A stretch of 64,000 bases of DNA from Actinopolymorpha pittospori (GCF_014873875.1 NZ_JADBEM010000001.1:8432001-8496000); one strand, 5' to 3'. Counted from the stretch's first letter, positions 17,127 to 26,475 are shown. Notes: generated by a model not told the origin, from the sequence alone. Numbers and translations: made by a program.

Positions 17127-19049
17127 GTGGCCACGATCAGATCGGAGTTCACCGTCGCCGGCCAGCGACGGTCCGACCGCCGTAGCCCGGTCCGGTGGAT
17201 CATCTCCCACCCACTGCGGCATCCCCTCTACGCGGCCGGCTTCGTCCTCAGCGCACTCGTCATGGTCGTGCTCAACTCCACGATCCCCGGGCTCACCGGT
17301 GACGCCTTCGACGCGGTCATCGCCGGCGGTGACGAAGGCCGCGGCAAACTCGTCGCCATCGCGGTGCTGCTCCTCGTGATCGTGCTGACGCGCGGCGTCT
17401 TCGACCTGATCGCGCGCCTGTCCGTCGAGGTGCTGGCCAAGCGGATGGAGCGGGACGCCCGCGACGAGCTCTACACCAGCCTGCTCGGCAAGAGCCAGAC
17501 GTTCCACAACCGGCAACGCGTCGGTGACCTGATGGCCCGGGCGGCCAACGACGTACGCCAGCTCAGCACGATGATCTCGCCCGGCCTCGACCTGATCGTC
17601 GACTCGATGCTGCAGGGCATCGTCCCGATCATCTTCATCGCCTTCATCGACCCGCGCCTGCTGGTGGCGCCGTTGCTGTTCGCGGTGGCGTTCTACCTCG
17701 CGATCCGCCACTACATGCGCCAGCTCAACCCGGTCTCGACCGCGATGCGCGACCAGTTCGGAAACCTGAACGCCGGGCTCAGTGAAGCCGTCCGCGGGAT
17801 CGAGGTGGTCAAGGTGACCGCCCAGGAGGAGCAGGAGCGGCGACGCTTCGAGACCAACGCCCGCCGCTACCGCGACTCGTTCGTGAAGCAGGGTGCCATC
17901 CAGGCCCGCTACCTTCCCACCCTCCTGCTGGCGGTGGCGACGGGCGGCGCGCTCCTGCACGGGCTGGTGCTCTACCGCGCGGGCGACATCTCCTTCGGCG
18001 ACCTCGTTGCCTACCTCGGCCTGATGGGCCTGCTCGGCTTCCCGACCGGTATCTCGATCTTCTCCTTCTCACTGGTCCAGATCGGCATCGTCAGCGCACG
18101 CCGCATCCTCACGCTGATCGAGGAGGAGACCGAGCTCGACCAGAACACCGAGGGACACCAGGCCACGATGCGGGGCGAGATCGTCTTCGACAGGGTCTCG
18201 TTCGGCTACGGCGACCAGCCGGTCATCCGCGACCTCTCCTTCCGGGCCGAGCCGGGACAGACGATCGCGATCGTCGGCGAGACCGGTTCGGGCAAGAGCA
18301 CGCTCACCAAGCTGGTCAACCGGATCTACGACGCCGACGAGGGACGGGTGTTGATCGACGGGGTCGACCTCCGTGACTGGAACCTCGACTCCCTCCGCTC
18401 GCAGATTTCCACCATCGAGCAGGACATCGTGCTCTTCTCCCGGCCGATCGCCGAGAACATCGCCTTCAGCCTCGGCCAGCGTGCCGACCGCGACGACGTG
18501 GTGCGGGCCGCGAAGGACGCGCAGGCGCACCACTTCATCGAGGAGCTGGAGGACGGCTACGACACCGTGATCGGCGAGCGCGGCGTCACGTTGTCCGGTG
18601 GCCAGCGCCAGCGACTGGCGATCGCCCGGGCCCTACTCACCGATCCGAGCGTGCTGATCCTCGACGACTCGACGAGCGCGATCGACAGCGCCACCGAGGA
18701 CGAGATCCAGCGGGCGATCCGGCGGATCCTCGAGGGACGGACGACCCTGCTCATCACCCACCGGCTCTCCCAGATTCGCTGGGCCGACAAGGTGCTGCTC
18801 ATCCAGGGTGGGAGGCTCGTCGACCAGGGCACCCACGACGAACTCCTGGAGCGCTGCGCGCTCTACCGCCGGATCTTCGCCCACTACGACGAGGTCGCCC
18901 ACCCCGAACCGGTCGGCGCGCTCGCGCACTCCGGTGAGTCCGCCGCACGAGCATCCGAGACGCCCGCTCGTTCCCCGATACCGGGCAGCCCGCTCGTGGA
19001 GGAGCAGTGGCCAACGTCCGGGCCGGCCTACGACGGTGAGGAAGTCTGA
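17127..19049 (+). CDS. ABC exporter subunit, degenerate-site half-transporter
   Basis: The 640-residue half-transporter has six membrane helices (about residues 40-320) and an ABC ATPase domain. Walker A is GETGSGKST (about residue 383), the signature is a canonical LSGGQ (about 488), and Walker B is LILDDST. The catalytic Glu after Walker B is replaced by Asp. The ATG of the next gene overlaps its stop by one base, so the two form a heterodimer translated together. The GTG start at 17127 has GGAGG 8 nt upstream. The transported substrate is not predictable; homologues include multidrug and lipid exporters. The last 60 residues are a Pro/Ser-rich tail. Confidence 0.93.
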   Translation: MATIRSEFTVAGQRRSDRRSPVRWIISHPLRHPLYAAGFVLSALVMVVLNSTIPGLTGDAFDAVIAGGDEGRGKLVAIAVLLLVIVLTRGVFDLIARLSVEVLAKRMERDARDELYTSLLGKSQTFHNRQRVGDLMARAANDVRQLSTMISPGLDLIVDSMLQGIVPIIFIAFIDPRLLVAPLLFAVAFYLAIRHYMRQLNPVSTAMRDQFGNLNAGLSEAVRGIEVVKVTAQEEQERRRFETNARRYRDSFVKQGAIQARYLPTLLLAVATGGALLHGLVLYRAGDISFGDLVAYLGLMGLLGFPTGISIFSFSLVQIGIVSARRILTLIEEETELDQNTEGHQATMRGEIVFDRVSFGYGDQPVIRDLSFRAEPGQTIAIVGETGSGKSTLTKLVNRIYDADEGRVLIDGVDLRDWNLDSLRSQISTIEQDIVLFSRPIAENIAFSLGQRADRDDVVRAAKDAQAHHFIEELEDGYDTVIGERGVTLSGGQRQRLAIARALLTDPSVLILDDSTSAIDSATEDEIQRAIRRILEGRTTLLITHRLSQIRWADKVLLIQGGRLVDQGTHDELLERCALYRRIFAHYDEVAHPEPVGALAHSGESAARASETPARSPIPGSPLVEEQWPTSGPAYDGEEV

Positions 19050-20869
19050 TGGGTTTCCTGATGGACGGCCTCTCGGCCGAAGACTACGACCGCACCTACT
19101 CCGACCGTGATCTTCTCCGCCGCATCCTTCGATACTTCCGGCCCAAACTGGGCGCGATGTCCGTCGTCGCGGCGATGCTCGTCCTCACCTCGCTGCTGCA
19201 GGCGGTGCTCCCGGTCGTCATCAGCTGGGGCCTGGACCGGGTCGTCGCCGACGACGCGGGAGTCTTCATCGGCGTTCTGGTCGCGCTCATCCTGCTCTCC
19301 GGCGTACTCGCGTGGGTCACCAACTTCGTCCGGCAGATCTACAGCGCGCGCGTCGTCGGGGACGTGGTCCTGACCCTGCGGGAGGACGCGTTCTCGGCGA
19401 TCCTCGACCGCGACCTGTCCTTCTACGACGAGAACCCCTCCGGAAAGATCGTCAGCCGCGTCACCTCCGACACCGACGACTTCGCCAACGTCGTCACGCT
19501 GACGATGAACCTGCTCAGCCAACTCCTGCTGGTGGGTGTCATCACCGGACTGTTGTTCTCCCGCGACGTCGGCCTCGCCCTGCTGACGCTGGCTGTCACC
19601 CCGCTCGTCGTCGCGCTCGCACTCGCGTTCCGCCGGATCGCCCGCGACACGACCCGACGGGCCCAGCGTTCACTCGCCCGGGTCAACGCCAACGTCCAGG
19701 AGACGATGGGCGGCATCGCGGTCGCCAAGAACTTCCGCCAGGAACAGACCATCTACGACGAGTTCCGGCCGATCAACATGCAGAACTACGGCGTGACCGT
19801 ACGCCAGGGCATGGTCTTCGGCGCGATCTTCCCGCTGCTGTTCCTGGTGGCCGGACTCGGCACCGTGCTGCTGGTGCTGGTCGGCGGCCGCGGCGTGCTC
19901 GGCGGTGACGTCTCTGCCGGTGACTGGTACCTCTTCCTGCAGGCCGTCGCGCTGTTCTGGTTCCCGCTCACGAGCATCGCGTCCTTCTGGTCGCAGTTCC
20001 AGCAGGGGCTCGCGGCCGCGGAGCGGGTCTTCGCCCTGATCGACGCGACGCCGCGAGTGCTGCAGACCGACCCGCAGCCGGTGGGTCGACTCACCGGCGA
20101 GATCGAGTTCCGTGACGTGACCTTCGGCTACGTGCCGACTCACCACGTCCTCGACCACTTCTCCATGAACATCCGGGCTGGGGAGATGATCGCCCTGGTC
20201 GGTCACACCGGCGCCGGCAAGTCGACGCTGGGCAAGCTGATCACCAGGTTCTACGAGTTCCAGGGTGGTCACATCTACCTCGACGGGCGTGACATCCGCT
20301 CACTCGACCTGCACGACTACCGCCGGCAACTCGGAGCCGTCCCGCAGGTTCCGTTCCTCTTCTCCGGAACGGTCGCCGACAACATCCGTTACCCCCGTCC
20401 AGAGGCGAGCGACGAGGAGATCCTGCAGGCGGCCCGGCACATCGGCAACGGCGACTGGCTCCAGGCCCTCCCCGGCGGCCTCATGACCGAGGTCGGCGAG
20501 CACGGCCACTCCCTGTCCATGGGACAGCGTCAACTCGTCGCGCTCGCCAGGCTGTTGATCCAGGACCCCGCGATCGTCATCCTCGACGAGGCGACGGCCA
20601 GCGTCGACCCCCTGACCGAAGCTCAGATCCAGGAGGGGCTCGACGTCGTGCTCGAGGGCCGGACGTCCATCGTGATCGCGCACCGGCTCTCGACCATTCA
20701 GCACGCGGACCGCATCGTCGTCCTGCGCGACGGGCGCATCGTCGAGGAAGGCGACCACGCGACCCTGATGCGCCAGGGCGGCCAGTACTGCGATGTCTAC
20801 AACACCTACTTCCGGCACCAGTCGCCCAACTACCGGCCTGGCACCGGTTTCGTCCCCGTCACCGCCTAG
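19049..20869 (+). CDS. ABC exporter subunit, catalytic half-transporter
   Basis: The 606-residue partner of the preceding gene has an ABC1-type membrane domain and a nucleotide-binding domain. Walker A is GHTGAGKST (about residue 385) and Walker B is VILDEAT, with the catalytic Glu present. Its signature is LSMGQ instead of LSGGQ. Combined with the Asp-substituted Walker B of its partner, this gives one consensus ATP site (this Walker A/B with the partner's LSGGQ) and one degenerate site. That is the arrangement of TM287/288- and BmrCD-type heterodimeric exporters. No regulator gene is adjacent. Confidence 0.93.
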   Translation: MGFLMDGLSAEDYDRTYSDRDLLRRILRYFRPKLGAMSVVAAMLVLTSLLQAVLPVVISWGLDRVVADDAGVFIGVLVALILLSGVLAWVTNFVRQIYSARVVGDVVLTLREDAFSAILDRDLSFYDENPSGKIVSRVTSDTDDFANVVTLTMNLLSQLLLVGVITGLLFSRDVGLALLTLAVTPLVVALALAFRRIARDTTRRAQRSLARVNANVQETMGGIAVAKNFRQEQTIYDEFRPINMQNYGVTVRQGMVFGAIFPLLFLVAGLGTVLLVLVGGRGVLGGDVSAGDWYLFLQAVALFWFPLTSIASFWSQFQQGLAAAERVFALIDATPRVLQTDPQPVGRLTGEIEFRDVTFGYVPTHHVLDHFSMNIRAGEMIALVGHTGAGKSTLGKLITRFYEFQGGHIYLDGRDIRSLDLHDYRRQLGAVPQVPFLFSGTVADNIRYPRPEASDEEILQAARHIGNGDWLQALPGGLMTEVGEHGHSLSMGQRQLVALARLLIQDPAIVILDEATASVDPLTEAQIQEGLDVVLEGRTSIVIAHRLSTIQHADRIVVLRDGRIVEEGDHATLMRQGGQYCDVYNTYFRHQSPNYRPGTGFVPVTA

Positions 20870-20983
20870 CAGGCCTCGCGTCCACAGCGGCGTCGTCGTT
20901 GTCACGGCGGCGTCGTCGCGACGGCAGCGTCGTCGCTACCAGAGGTTGGGTGACATCTGCGGAGACAGGACCGTCTCCGGTGA

Positions 20984-21556
20984 TCAGGCCTGCCCGCCCC
21001 ATCGGGAAACGACTCGTGAGGTCTCCTCAGTGACCTCGAGCGCGCAGTGATCCGGCGTCCGCAGCCGCTCCCAGGCATCGAGGTCGGGCGGCTGTGCGGT
21101 CAACGCCGCGACGACGAGCGTCCAGGCCGTGCCGTGCCCGACCAACACCACGTCGTCGTCTGGACAGCTGTCGAGGATGCGTCGGACTGCGCCGACCACC
21201 CGCTGCGAAGTGGCCGCGGCGCTCTCCCATCCCGGCGCGGCCGGGACGTCCGGCTCGTCGACCGAGCGGCGGACCAGCGCCGACCACGCGTCCGCGCCAA
21301 GCCAGGGTTGCGCCGGACGGGTCATCTCTCGCAGGCCGTCCACGAAACCGATGGCCGTACCGGTGAGAGCGCGGGCGGTCCCGAACGCCTTCGGCTCGGG
21401 CGAGGAGAACCATCGTGCCCGGGCGGGAAGGAGTCCAGACTCCCGTAGGGCCGCCAGTTCAGGCCCGGCATCTGGGTGCAGGGTCCACTCCGCGGCGGGT
21501 CGAGCAGGCTCGGGCACCACTCGGCCGTGTCGAACCAGGTGCATCGTCGTCGCCAT
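20984..21556 (-). CDS. Histidine phosphatase superfamily protein
   Basis: The 190-residue protein has the phosphohistidine motif near its N-terminus (HLVRHGRVV, residues about 6-14). A second catalytic His lies in VVLVGHGTAWTLVVAAL near residue 140, and the fold has the expected length for a small phosphoglycerate-mutase-like phosphatase. The second residue after RHG is variable in the family. It lies 1 nt downstream of cdsA on the same strand and is probably cotranscribed with cdsA. The substrate is unknown. Confidence 0.85.
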   Translation of the reverse strand: MATTMHLVRHGRVVPEPARPAAEWTLHPDAGPELAALRESGLLPARARWFSSPEPKAFGTARALTGTAIGFVDGLREMTRPAQPWLGADAWSALVRRSVDEPDVPAAPGWESAAATSQRVVGAVRRILDSCPDDDVVLVGHGTAWTLVVAALTAQPPDLDAWERLRTPDHCALEVTEETSRVVSRWGGQA

Positions 21557-21557
21557 G

Positions 21558-22442
21558 TCAGGTCACCACCGGTACGAGCAGGCTCAGGACCAACCAGCTC
21601 ACCAGCGCGGTGGGCAGCAGCGAGTCGAGCCGGTCCATCACGCCGCCGTGTCCCGGCAGCAGGCTGCCCATGTCCTTGATGCCGATGTCGCGTTTGAGCA
21701 TGGACTCCACCAGGTCGCCCAGAGTCGCGGTCACGGTCGCGGCGATGCCGAGGATCAGGCCCGCCCACCAGGTGCCGTGCAGGAGGATCATGACGCCGGC
21801 CACGCCGACCGCCAGACAGAACAACGTGGAACCGGCGACGCCCTCCCAGGTCTTCCCCGGGCTGATCGAGGGGGCGAGCCGGTGCCGCCCGAAGAGCACG
21901 CCGGCGACGTAGCCGCCCACGTCACTCGCCACGGTGACGGCGACGAAGAGCACGACCCGGAACGGACCGTCCTCCTGCCGCAGCATCAGCATCGCGAACG
22001 ACGCGAGGAACGGCACGTAGAGCGCGACGAACACGCCGGCGGTGACGTCGCGGACGAAGCCTTCCCGGCCGCCGGGCAGCCTGCCGACGCACACGACGAG
22101 CGTCGTGAGTCCGAGCGCGCCCACCAGCGCGGGGGTCTGCCCGACGTAAGCACCGACCAGCATGCCCACCACACCGGCGAGCAGCGGGATCAGCGGAAGC
22201 CCCACGCCGGCCGGCTGTAGCGCACGGGAAAGCTCGATGACGGCCACCCCGACAGCCACGACCACCAAGGCGAGGAAGACGGCCTTGACGATGAAGAGGG
22301 ACGCGATGACGACAGCGCCCATGAGCAGGCCGACGACGACAGCGGCGGCGAGGTTGCGTCCGGGCCGACGGCGACGCGGCGCTTCTTCCTCGGCCGGGCG
22401 CTCGTCCTCGCCCGCGGGAGAAGGCGTCACGATGTCCTGCAC
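21558..22442 (-). CDS. cdsA: Phosphatidate cytidylyltransferase (CdsA)
   Basis: CdsA makes CDP-diacylglycerol from phosphatidate and CTP, feeding all phospholipid synthesis. The 294-residue membrane protein has about eight helices. It also has SISPGKTWEGVAGS and the signature MLKRDIGIKDMGSLLPGHGGVMDRLDS. The first 40 residues are a charged, Pro/Glu/Arg-rich cytosolic tail typical of actinobacterial members. The start is GTG 22442 with AGGAAG 6 nt upstream. It follows frr by 41 nt in the usual rpsB-tsf-pyrH-frr-cdsA order. Confidence 0.95.
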   Translation of the reverse strand: MQDIVTPSPAGEDERPAEEEAPRRRRPGRNLAAAVVVGLLMGAVVIASLFIVKAVFLALVVVAVGVAVIELSRALQPAGVGLPLIPLLAGVVGMLVGAYVGQTPALVGALGLTTLVVCVGRLPGGREGFVRDVTAGVFVALYVPFLASFAMLMLRQEDGPFRVVLFVAVTVASDVGGYVAGVLFGRHRLAPSISPGKTWEGVAGSTLFCLAVGVAGVMILLHGTWWAGLILGIAATVTATLGDLVESMLKRDIGIKDMGSLLPGHGGVMDRLDSLLPTALVSWLVLSLLVPVVT

Positions 22443-22483
22443 AAGCGACTTCCTACGAGGTCGCGAACCCGATCAGACACGAC

Positions 22484-23044
22484 CTAGACCTCGAGGATTT
22501 CTTCTTCCTTGTGCTTGAGCACGTCGTCCACCTGGTCGACGAACTTTCGGGTCAACGAGTCGAGATGCTTCTCGCCTCGGGCCACGTCGTCCTCGCCAGC
22601 GTCGCCGTCCCGCTGCAGCCGGTCCAGGGTCTCCTTCGCGTGCCGGCGCACGTTACGCACCGAGACGCGGGCTTCCTCCGCCTTGTGCCGAGCGAGCTTG
22701 ACGTACTCCTTGCGGCGCTCCTCGGTGAGCTCGGGCAGCGCGATCCGGATCACGGCACCGTCGTTGGCCGGGTTGACGCCGAGATCGGAGTCACGGATGG
22801 CCTTCTCGATGCCCGACATGGAGTTCTTGTCGTACGGCGAGATCACCACGAGTCGCGCCTCGGGGATCTGGAACGACGCGAGCTGCTGGATGGGCGTTGG
22901 CGTGCCGTAGTAGTCCGCCTGGATCTTCGCGAACATGGCCGGATGAGCGCGGCCAGTGCGAATCGAGGCGAACTCCTCTTTGGCAAAGTCAACGGCCTTG
23001 CCCATCTTCTGTTCCGCATCGCGGAGGGTCTGGTCGATGGTCAC
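22484..23044 (-). CDS. frr: Ribosome recycling factor
   Basis: RRF splits post-termination ribosomes together with EF-G. From GTG 23044 (AAGGAG 9 nt upstream) the product is 186 residues, the standard length. Conserved segments are FASIRTGRAHPAMF, DYYGTPTPIQQLASFQIPEARLVVISPYD, and the C-terminal LDSLTRKFVDQVDDVLKHKEEEILEV. A longer in-frame start exists, but its extra 43 residues are not family-like. It lies between pyrH and cdsA. Confidence 0.97.
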   Translation of the reverse strand: MTIDQTLRDAEQKMGKAVDFAKEEFASIRTGRAHPAMFAKIQADYYGTPTPIQQLASFQIPEARLVVISPYDKNSMSGIEKAIRDSDLGVNPANDGAVIRIALPELTEERRKEYVKLARHKAEEARVSVRNVRRHAKETLDRLQRDGDAGEDDVARGEKHLDSLTRKFVDQVDDVLKHKEEEILEV

Positions 23045-23230
23045 GGTCGCGGTCTCCTTCGTCCTCGGTTGCTCGGCCACCGGCCGCTCGGGCGCTCCGG
23101 CAGGATTGCGCTCACGGGTGCGCTCGTTGGTGCCTTGTCGTAGCGTTCGGCGCGTCGTTCGCATCGGGGGCAACTCGGCAGGTACGCCGCGTCGCTACCC
23201 ACGCCACTCACTTCGCTCCGAGCGGCCTCG

Positions 23231-23989
23231 TCAAGAGTCGGCCGAGACGAGCGTTCCGATCCTCTCACCCCGAACGACGCGGGCGATGTTGCCGTCCTCG
23301 AGGAGGTTGAACACGATGATCGGCAACCGGTGCTCCATGCACAGGCTGAACGCCGTCGCATCCGCGACCCGCAGCCTCCGGCGCAGGCACTCGCCGAAGC
23401 TGATCTGCTCGAACTTGGTCGCCTCGGGGACCTTCTTGGGGTCCGCGTCATAGACCCCGTCGACTGACGTCGCCTTCAGGAGAACCTCCGCGCCGACCTC
23501 GAGGGCACGCTGCGCGGCGACTGTGTCGGTGGAGAAGTACGGCATGCCCGACCCGGCGCCGAAGATCACGACACGCCCCTTTTCCAGGTGGCGCATCGCT
23601 CGCCGGGGGATGTAGGGCTCGGCGATCTGACCCATCGTGATCGCCGTCTGAACCCGGGTGTCGACGTTCTCGTTCTCGAGGAAGTCCTGCAGGGCAAGGC
23701 AGTTCATCACCGTGCCCAGCATGCCCATGTAGTCCGCCCGGGCGCGGTCCATGCCTCGCTGCTGGAGTTCGGCACCCCGGAAGAAGTTGCCGCCGCCAAC
23801 GACGACGGCAACCTGCACACCACCGCGGACCACTTCGGCGATCTGCTTGGCGATGCTCGCGACCACGTTGGGGTCGACGCCGAGGCGTCCACCGCCGAAG
23901 ACCTCACCGGAGAGCTTGAGCAGCACCCGGTGATAGGGCCTCACGTCCGCGCTGTGCACGGCCGAGGCCGGGATCGTTTCGGTCGTCAC
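23231..23989 (-). CDS. pyrH: UMP kinase (PyrH)
   Basis: PyrH phosphorylates UMP to UDP in pyrimidine nucleotide synthesis. The 252-residue product from GTG 23989 (GGAGG 7 nt upstream) shows VLLKLSGEVFGG, VVVGGGNFFRGAELQQRGMDRARADYMGMLGTVMN and the C-terminal NLLEDGNIARVVRGERIGTLV of the amino-acid-kinase fold. A longer in-frame start at 24037 adds an Arg-rich leader unlike the family. The 186-nt gap before frr may carry its own promoter. Confidence 0.97.
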   Translation of the reverse strand: MTTETIPASAVHSADVRPYHRVLLKLSGEVFGGGRLGVDPNVVASIAKQIAEVVRGGVQVAVVVGGGNFFRGAELQQRGMDRARADYMGMLGTVMNCLALQDFLENENVDTRVQTAITMGQIAEPYIPRRAMRHLEKGRVVIFGAGSGMPYFSTDTVAAQRALEVGAEVLLKATSVDGVYDADPKKVPEATKFEQISFGECLRRRLRVADATAFSLCMEHRLPIIVFNLLEDGNIARVVRGERIGTLVSADS

Positions 23990-24113
23990 AGCCCTACCTC
24001 CACGGTTACGGCCTTCACGATCCCGCCTCCTGTCCACCTGCGGTTGCGAGTGTCCCGGGGTCCCGGTCTCCGCGCCCGATCCACCTACCAGCTGACTTCA
24101 GGGCGTGACGAGC

Positions 24114-24935
24114 CTAGGACTCGCCAACCTCGAACCGCGCGAAACGCGTCACGGCGACTCCGGCCTCGCTCAGCACCTGACCGACGGTCTTGTGCTGGTC
24201 GTGGACCGAGGGCTGCTCGACGAGGACGGTGTCCTTGAAGAAGCCGTTGACCCGCCCGTCGACGATGCGCGGGAGCGCCTGCTCCGGCTTACCCTCGTTG
24301 CGGGCGGTCTCCTCGGCGATGCGACGCTCGCTCGCGAGGACCTCCGCCGGCACCTCGTCGCGGGTGACGTACTGCGGACGCATCGCGGCGACCTGCATCG
24401 CCGCGCTCTTCGCGGCCTCCTCGTCACCGCCTTCGTAGGCGACGAGGACACCGACCTGTGGCGGCAGGTCCGTGGCGCGACGGTGCAGGTAGACCGTGGT
24501 CTGCCCGTCGAAGACCGCGACCCGACCGATCGCGAGCTTCTCACCGATCACCGCGGCGAGCGCGTCGATGGCCTCGCTCGCGCTACGGCCGTCGGGGAGA
24601 GTGGCGGCGAGCAGGTCCGGACCGCTGGAGACCTTCTTGTCGCTCGCCAGTGCGGCGAGCTCGGCGCCCAGGGCCTGGTACTGCTCGTTCTTTGCCACGA
24701 AGTCGGTCTCGCAGTTGAGCTCGACCAGCGCACCGCCCTTGGCGACGACGATGCCGTTGGCGGCGGTGCGCTCGGCGCCACGCTTCGCAGCCTTCGCCGC
24801 GCCCTTGACCCGGAGCACCTCGACGGCACGGTCGAAGTCGCCGTCGGCTTCCTGAAGGGCCTTCTTGCAGTCCATCATCCCGGCCCCGGTGGCGTCGCGG
24901 AGCCGCTTTACGTCAGCAGCAGTGATGGTGCTCAT
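24114..24935 (-). CDS. tsf: Translation elongation factor Ts
   Basis: EF-Ts exchanges GDP for GTP on EF-Tu. The 273-residue product begins ITAADVKRLRDATGAGMMDCKKAL, the classic N-terminal signature. It continues with GALVELNCETDFVAKNEQYQ, including the TDFV motif that contacts EF-Tu. It is 68 nt downstream of rpsB and probably cotranscribed with it. Confidence 0.98.
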   Translation of the reverse strand: MSTITAADVKRLRDATGAGMMDCKKALQEADGDFDRAVEVLRVKGAAKAAKRGAERTAANGIVVAKGGALVELNCETDFVAKNEQYQALGAELAALASDKKVSSGPDLLAATLPDGRSASEAIDALAAVIGEKLAIGRVAVFDGQTTVYLHRRATDLPPQVGVLVAYEGGDEEAAKSAAMQVAAMRPQYVTRDEVPAEVLASERRIAEETARNEGKPEQALPRIVDGRVNGFFKDTVLVEQPSVHDQHKTVGQVLSEAGVAVTRFARFEVGES

Positions 24936-25003
24936 CTGGTGTGTGGATCGCTCTCTTGGTCAGTGTCGCGTGTGTGGTCGTACCCGGCCCGGGTCGGCCG
25001 GGC

Positions 25004-26005
25004 TCAGGCGTTGCCGTCCGTCTGCGCCGGAGCTGCCTCCGGTGCGGCTTCGTCAGCGTTCGCGCTCTCGGCCGGGGCAGCGGGCGCCTCGCTCGGCGCT
25101 GCGGCCTCACCCTGCGCTGCGGCCTCACCCTGCGCGGCAGCGGCCTCGCTCGGCGCTGCGGCCTCACCCTGCGCGGCAGCGGCCTCGCTCGGCGCGGCAG
25201 CGGCAGCCTCGCCGGCCCCTTCCGCCTCCGAACGGGCGAGCAGCTCGCGCTCCCACTCCGGAAGCGGCTCTTCCACACCGAGCTCGGCGCCCACCTGGGG
25301 CTCCTCGCCGGCGCCGGCGCGGGACATCAGACCATCGGCCACCGCGTCGGAGATGATCCGCGTGAGCAGCGCGACGGAGCGGATCGCGTCGTCGTTGCCC
25401 GGGATCGGGAAGTCAACCTCGTCGGGGTCGCAGTTGGTGTCGAGGATGGCGATCACGGGGATGCCGAGCTTCTTGGCCTCGTCGACCGCGAGGTGTTCCT
25501 TCTTCGTGTCGACGATCCACACCGCGCTCGGGAGGCGCTGCATGCGACGGATCCCGCCAAGGGTGCGGTCGAGCTTGTCGCGCTCGCGGCGAAGCTGCAG
25601 GAGCTCCTTCTTGGTCATTCCGGAGCCAGCCACGTCGTCGAAGTCGAGCTCCTCGAGCTCCTTGAGCCGCTGGAGCCGCTTGTAGACGGTCTGGAAGTTG
25701 GTCAGCATGCCGCCCAGCCAGCGCTGGTTGACGTAGGGCATCCCCACCCGGGTCGCCTGCTCCGCGATGGCTTCCTGCGCCTGCTTCTTGGTGCCGACGA
25801 ACAACACCGAGCCGCCGCGAGCGACGGTGTCCTTGACGTACTGGTAGGCGCGGTCGATGTACGACAGCGACTGCTGCAGGTCGATGATGTAGATGCCGTT
25901 GCGCTCGGTGAAGATGTAGCGCTTCATCTTCGGGTTCCAGCGCCGGGTCTGGTGACCGAAGTGAACGCCGCTCTCGAGCAGCTGCCTCATCGTGACGACG
26001 GCCAT
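25004..26005 (-). CDS. rpsB: 30S ribosomal protein S2 with a long Ala/Glu-rich tail
   Basis: From ATG 26005 (AGGAGG about 9 nt upstream) the product is 333 residues. Residues 1 to about 260 are a normal S2 (MRQLLESGVHFGHQTRRWNPKMKRYIF; VGTKKQAQEAI; DTNCDPDEVDFPIPGNDDAIRS). The last 70 or so residues are a low-complexity tail built from SEAAAA, QGEAAA and PSEA units, encoded partly by a 39-bp tandem repeat. Actinobacterial S2 proteins often have acidic tails, but this one is long. An in-frame upstream start would add non-conserved residues. Confidence 0.98.
   Translation of the reverse strand: MAVVTMRQLLESGVHFGHQTRRWNPKMKRYIFTERNGIYIIDLQQSLSYIDRAYQYVKDTVARGGSVLFVGTKKQAQEAIAEQATRVGMPYVNQRWLGGMLTNFQTVYKRLQRLKELEELDFDDVAGSGMTKKELLQLRRERDKLDRTLGGIRRMQRLPSAVWIVDTKKEHLAVDEAKKLGIPVIAILDTNCDPDEVDFPIPGNDDAIRSVALLTRIISDAVADGLMSRAGAGEEPQVGAELGVEEPLPEWERELLARSEAEGAGEAAAAAPSEAAAAQGEAAAPSEAAAAQGEAAAQGEAAAPSEAPAAPAESANADEAAPEAAPAQTDGNA
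25119..25195. repeat. 39-bp tandem repeat (two copies) inside the rpsB tail
   Basis: Two near-identical 39-bp units (25119-25157, 25158-25195, the second one base short before the sequence diverges) encode a 13-residue Ala/Glu/Gln/Ser/Pro unit. Shorter related pieces lie on either side. Slippage at this array probably expanded the S2 C-terminal tail. Confidence 0.8.
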
Positions 26006-26475
26006 GGCCGTAAGTCCTCCTCTGCACCCCCTTGGGGAGTGCACTCTCGGTTCGGTGGCCTGGCCGGGCGGCCGGGCCCCTGACGCTCGCGCACACCCTT
26101 GCCCTGCCTGGCTCTTGCCCGCTGGGACCGAGAGGTGTGCCCGCGTCGCCTGGACGACATGGAAAGCGGGCGTGCGTAATGTGGTGCCTTGATATTGGTG
26201 ACGCGGATTGTGTGGTTCGACAATTCGCCTGGCCGTAGTCGCCTCCAGGGCTCCTGCCAGAGGCCGCGTTCGAGTGGCCCGGGCAGGCGAGGACAGACGG
26301 ATTGCCCGCTGAAGTGTACTCGATCGCCGGGCTGCGGCCGATGGGCAGCATCGAAGCCACCGCCGGGTCGATCACCTACGGCAGGTTTCCGTCCACAATG
26401 CCGCTTTTGGCGTCTTCGTCCACAGCGCCACCACCGTCTCGGCGACCGGAACCCTCCGCCGTCAACGATCCCTCC
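26006..26475. other. Divergent intergenic region between rpsB and the M23 gene
   Basis: About 470 nt must hold the rpsB-tsf promoter and 5' leader on the minus strand and the M23 promoter on the plus strand. The least GC-rich part (about 26170-26230) is the likeliest place for the rpsB promoter, but no convincing -35/-10 pair was found. The M23 start could be further upstream, which would shorten the region. Confidence 0.45.
26023..26043 (-). promoter_or_regulatory. Small hairpin just upstream of the rpsB ribosome site
   Basis: TGCAC at 26023-26027 pairs with GTGCA at 26039-26043. A further CCC/GGG inside forms a 5+3 bp stem with one mismatch and a 3-nt loop. It lies 17 nt before the rpsB start codon in the mRNA. 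A role in S2 autoregulation is possible but is inferred only from position. Confidence 0.35.

Noticed and set aside
20960..20979. Terminator between the ABC exporter and the histidine phosphatase
   Set aside because: The only stem is 7 bp (CGGAGAC/GTCTCCG) with a 6-nt loop. It is too weak to call with confidence.
26190..26230. Possible tRNA T-arm (GGTTCGACAATTCG)
   Set aside because: No cloverleaf can be formed: no matching acceptor stem, D-arm or anticodon arm was found.
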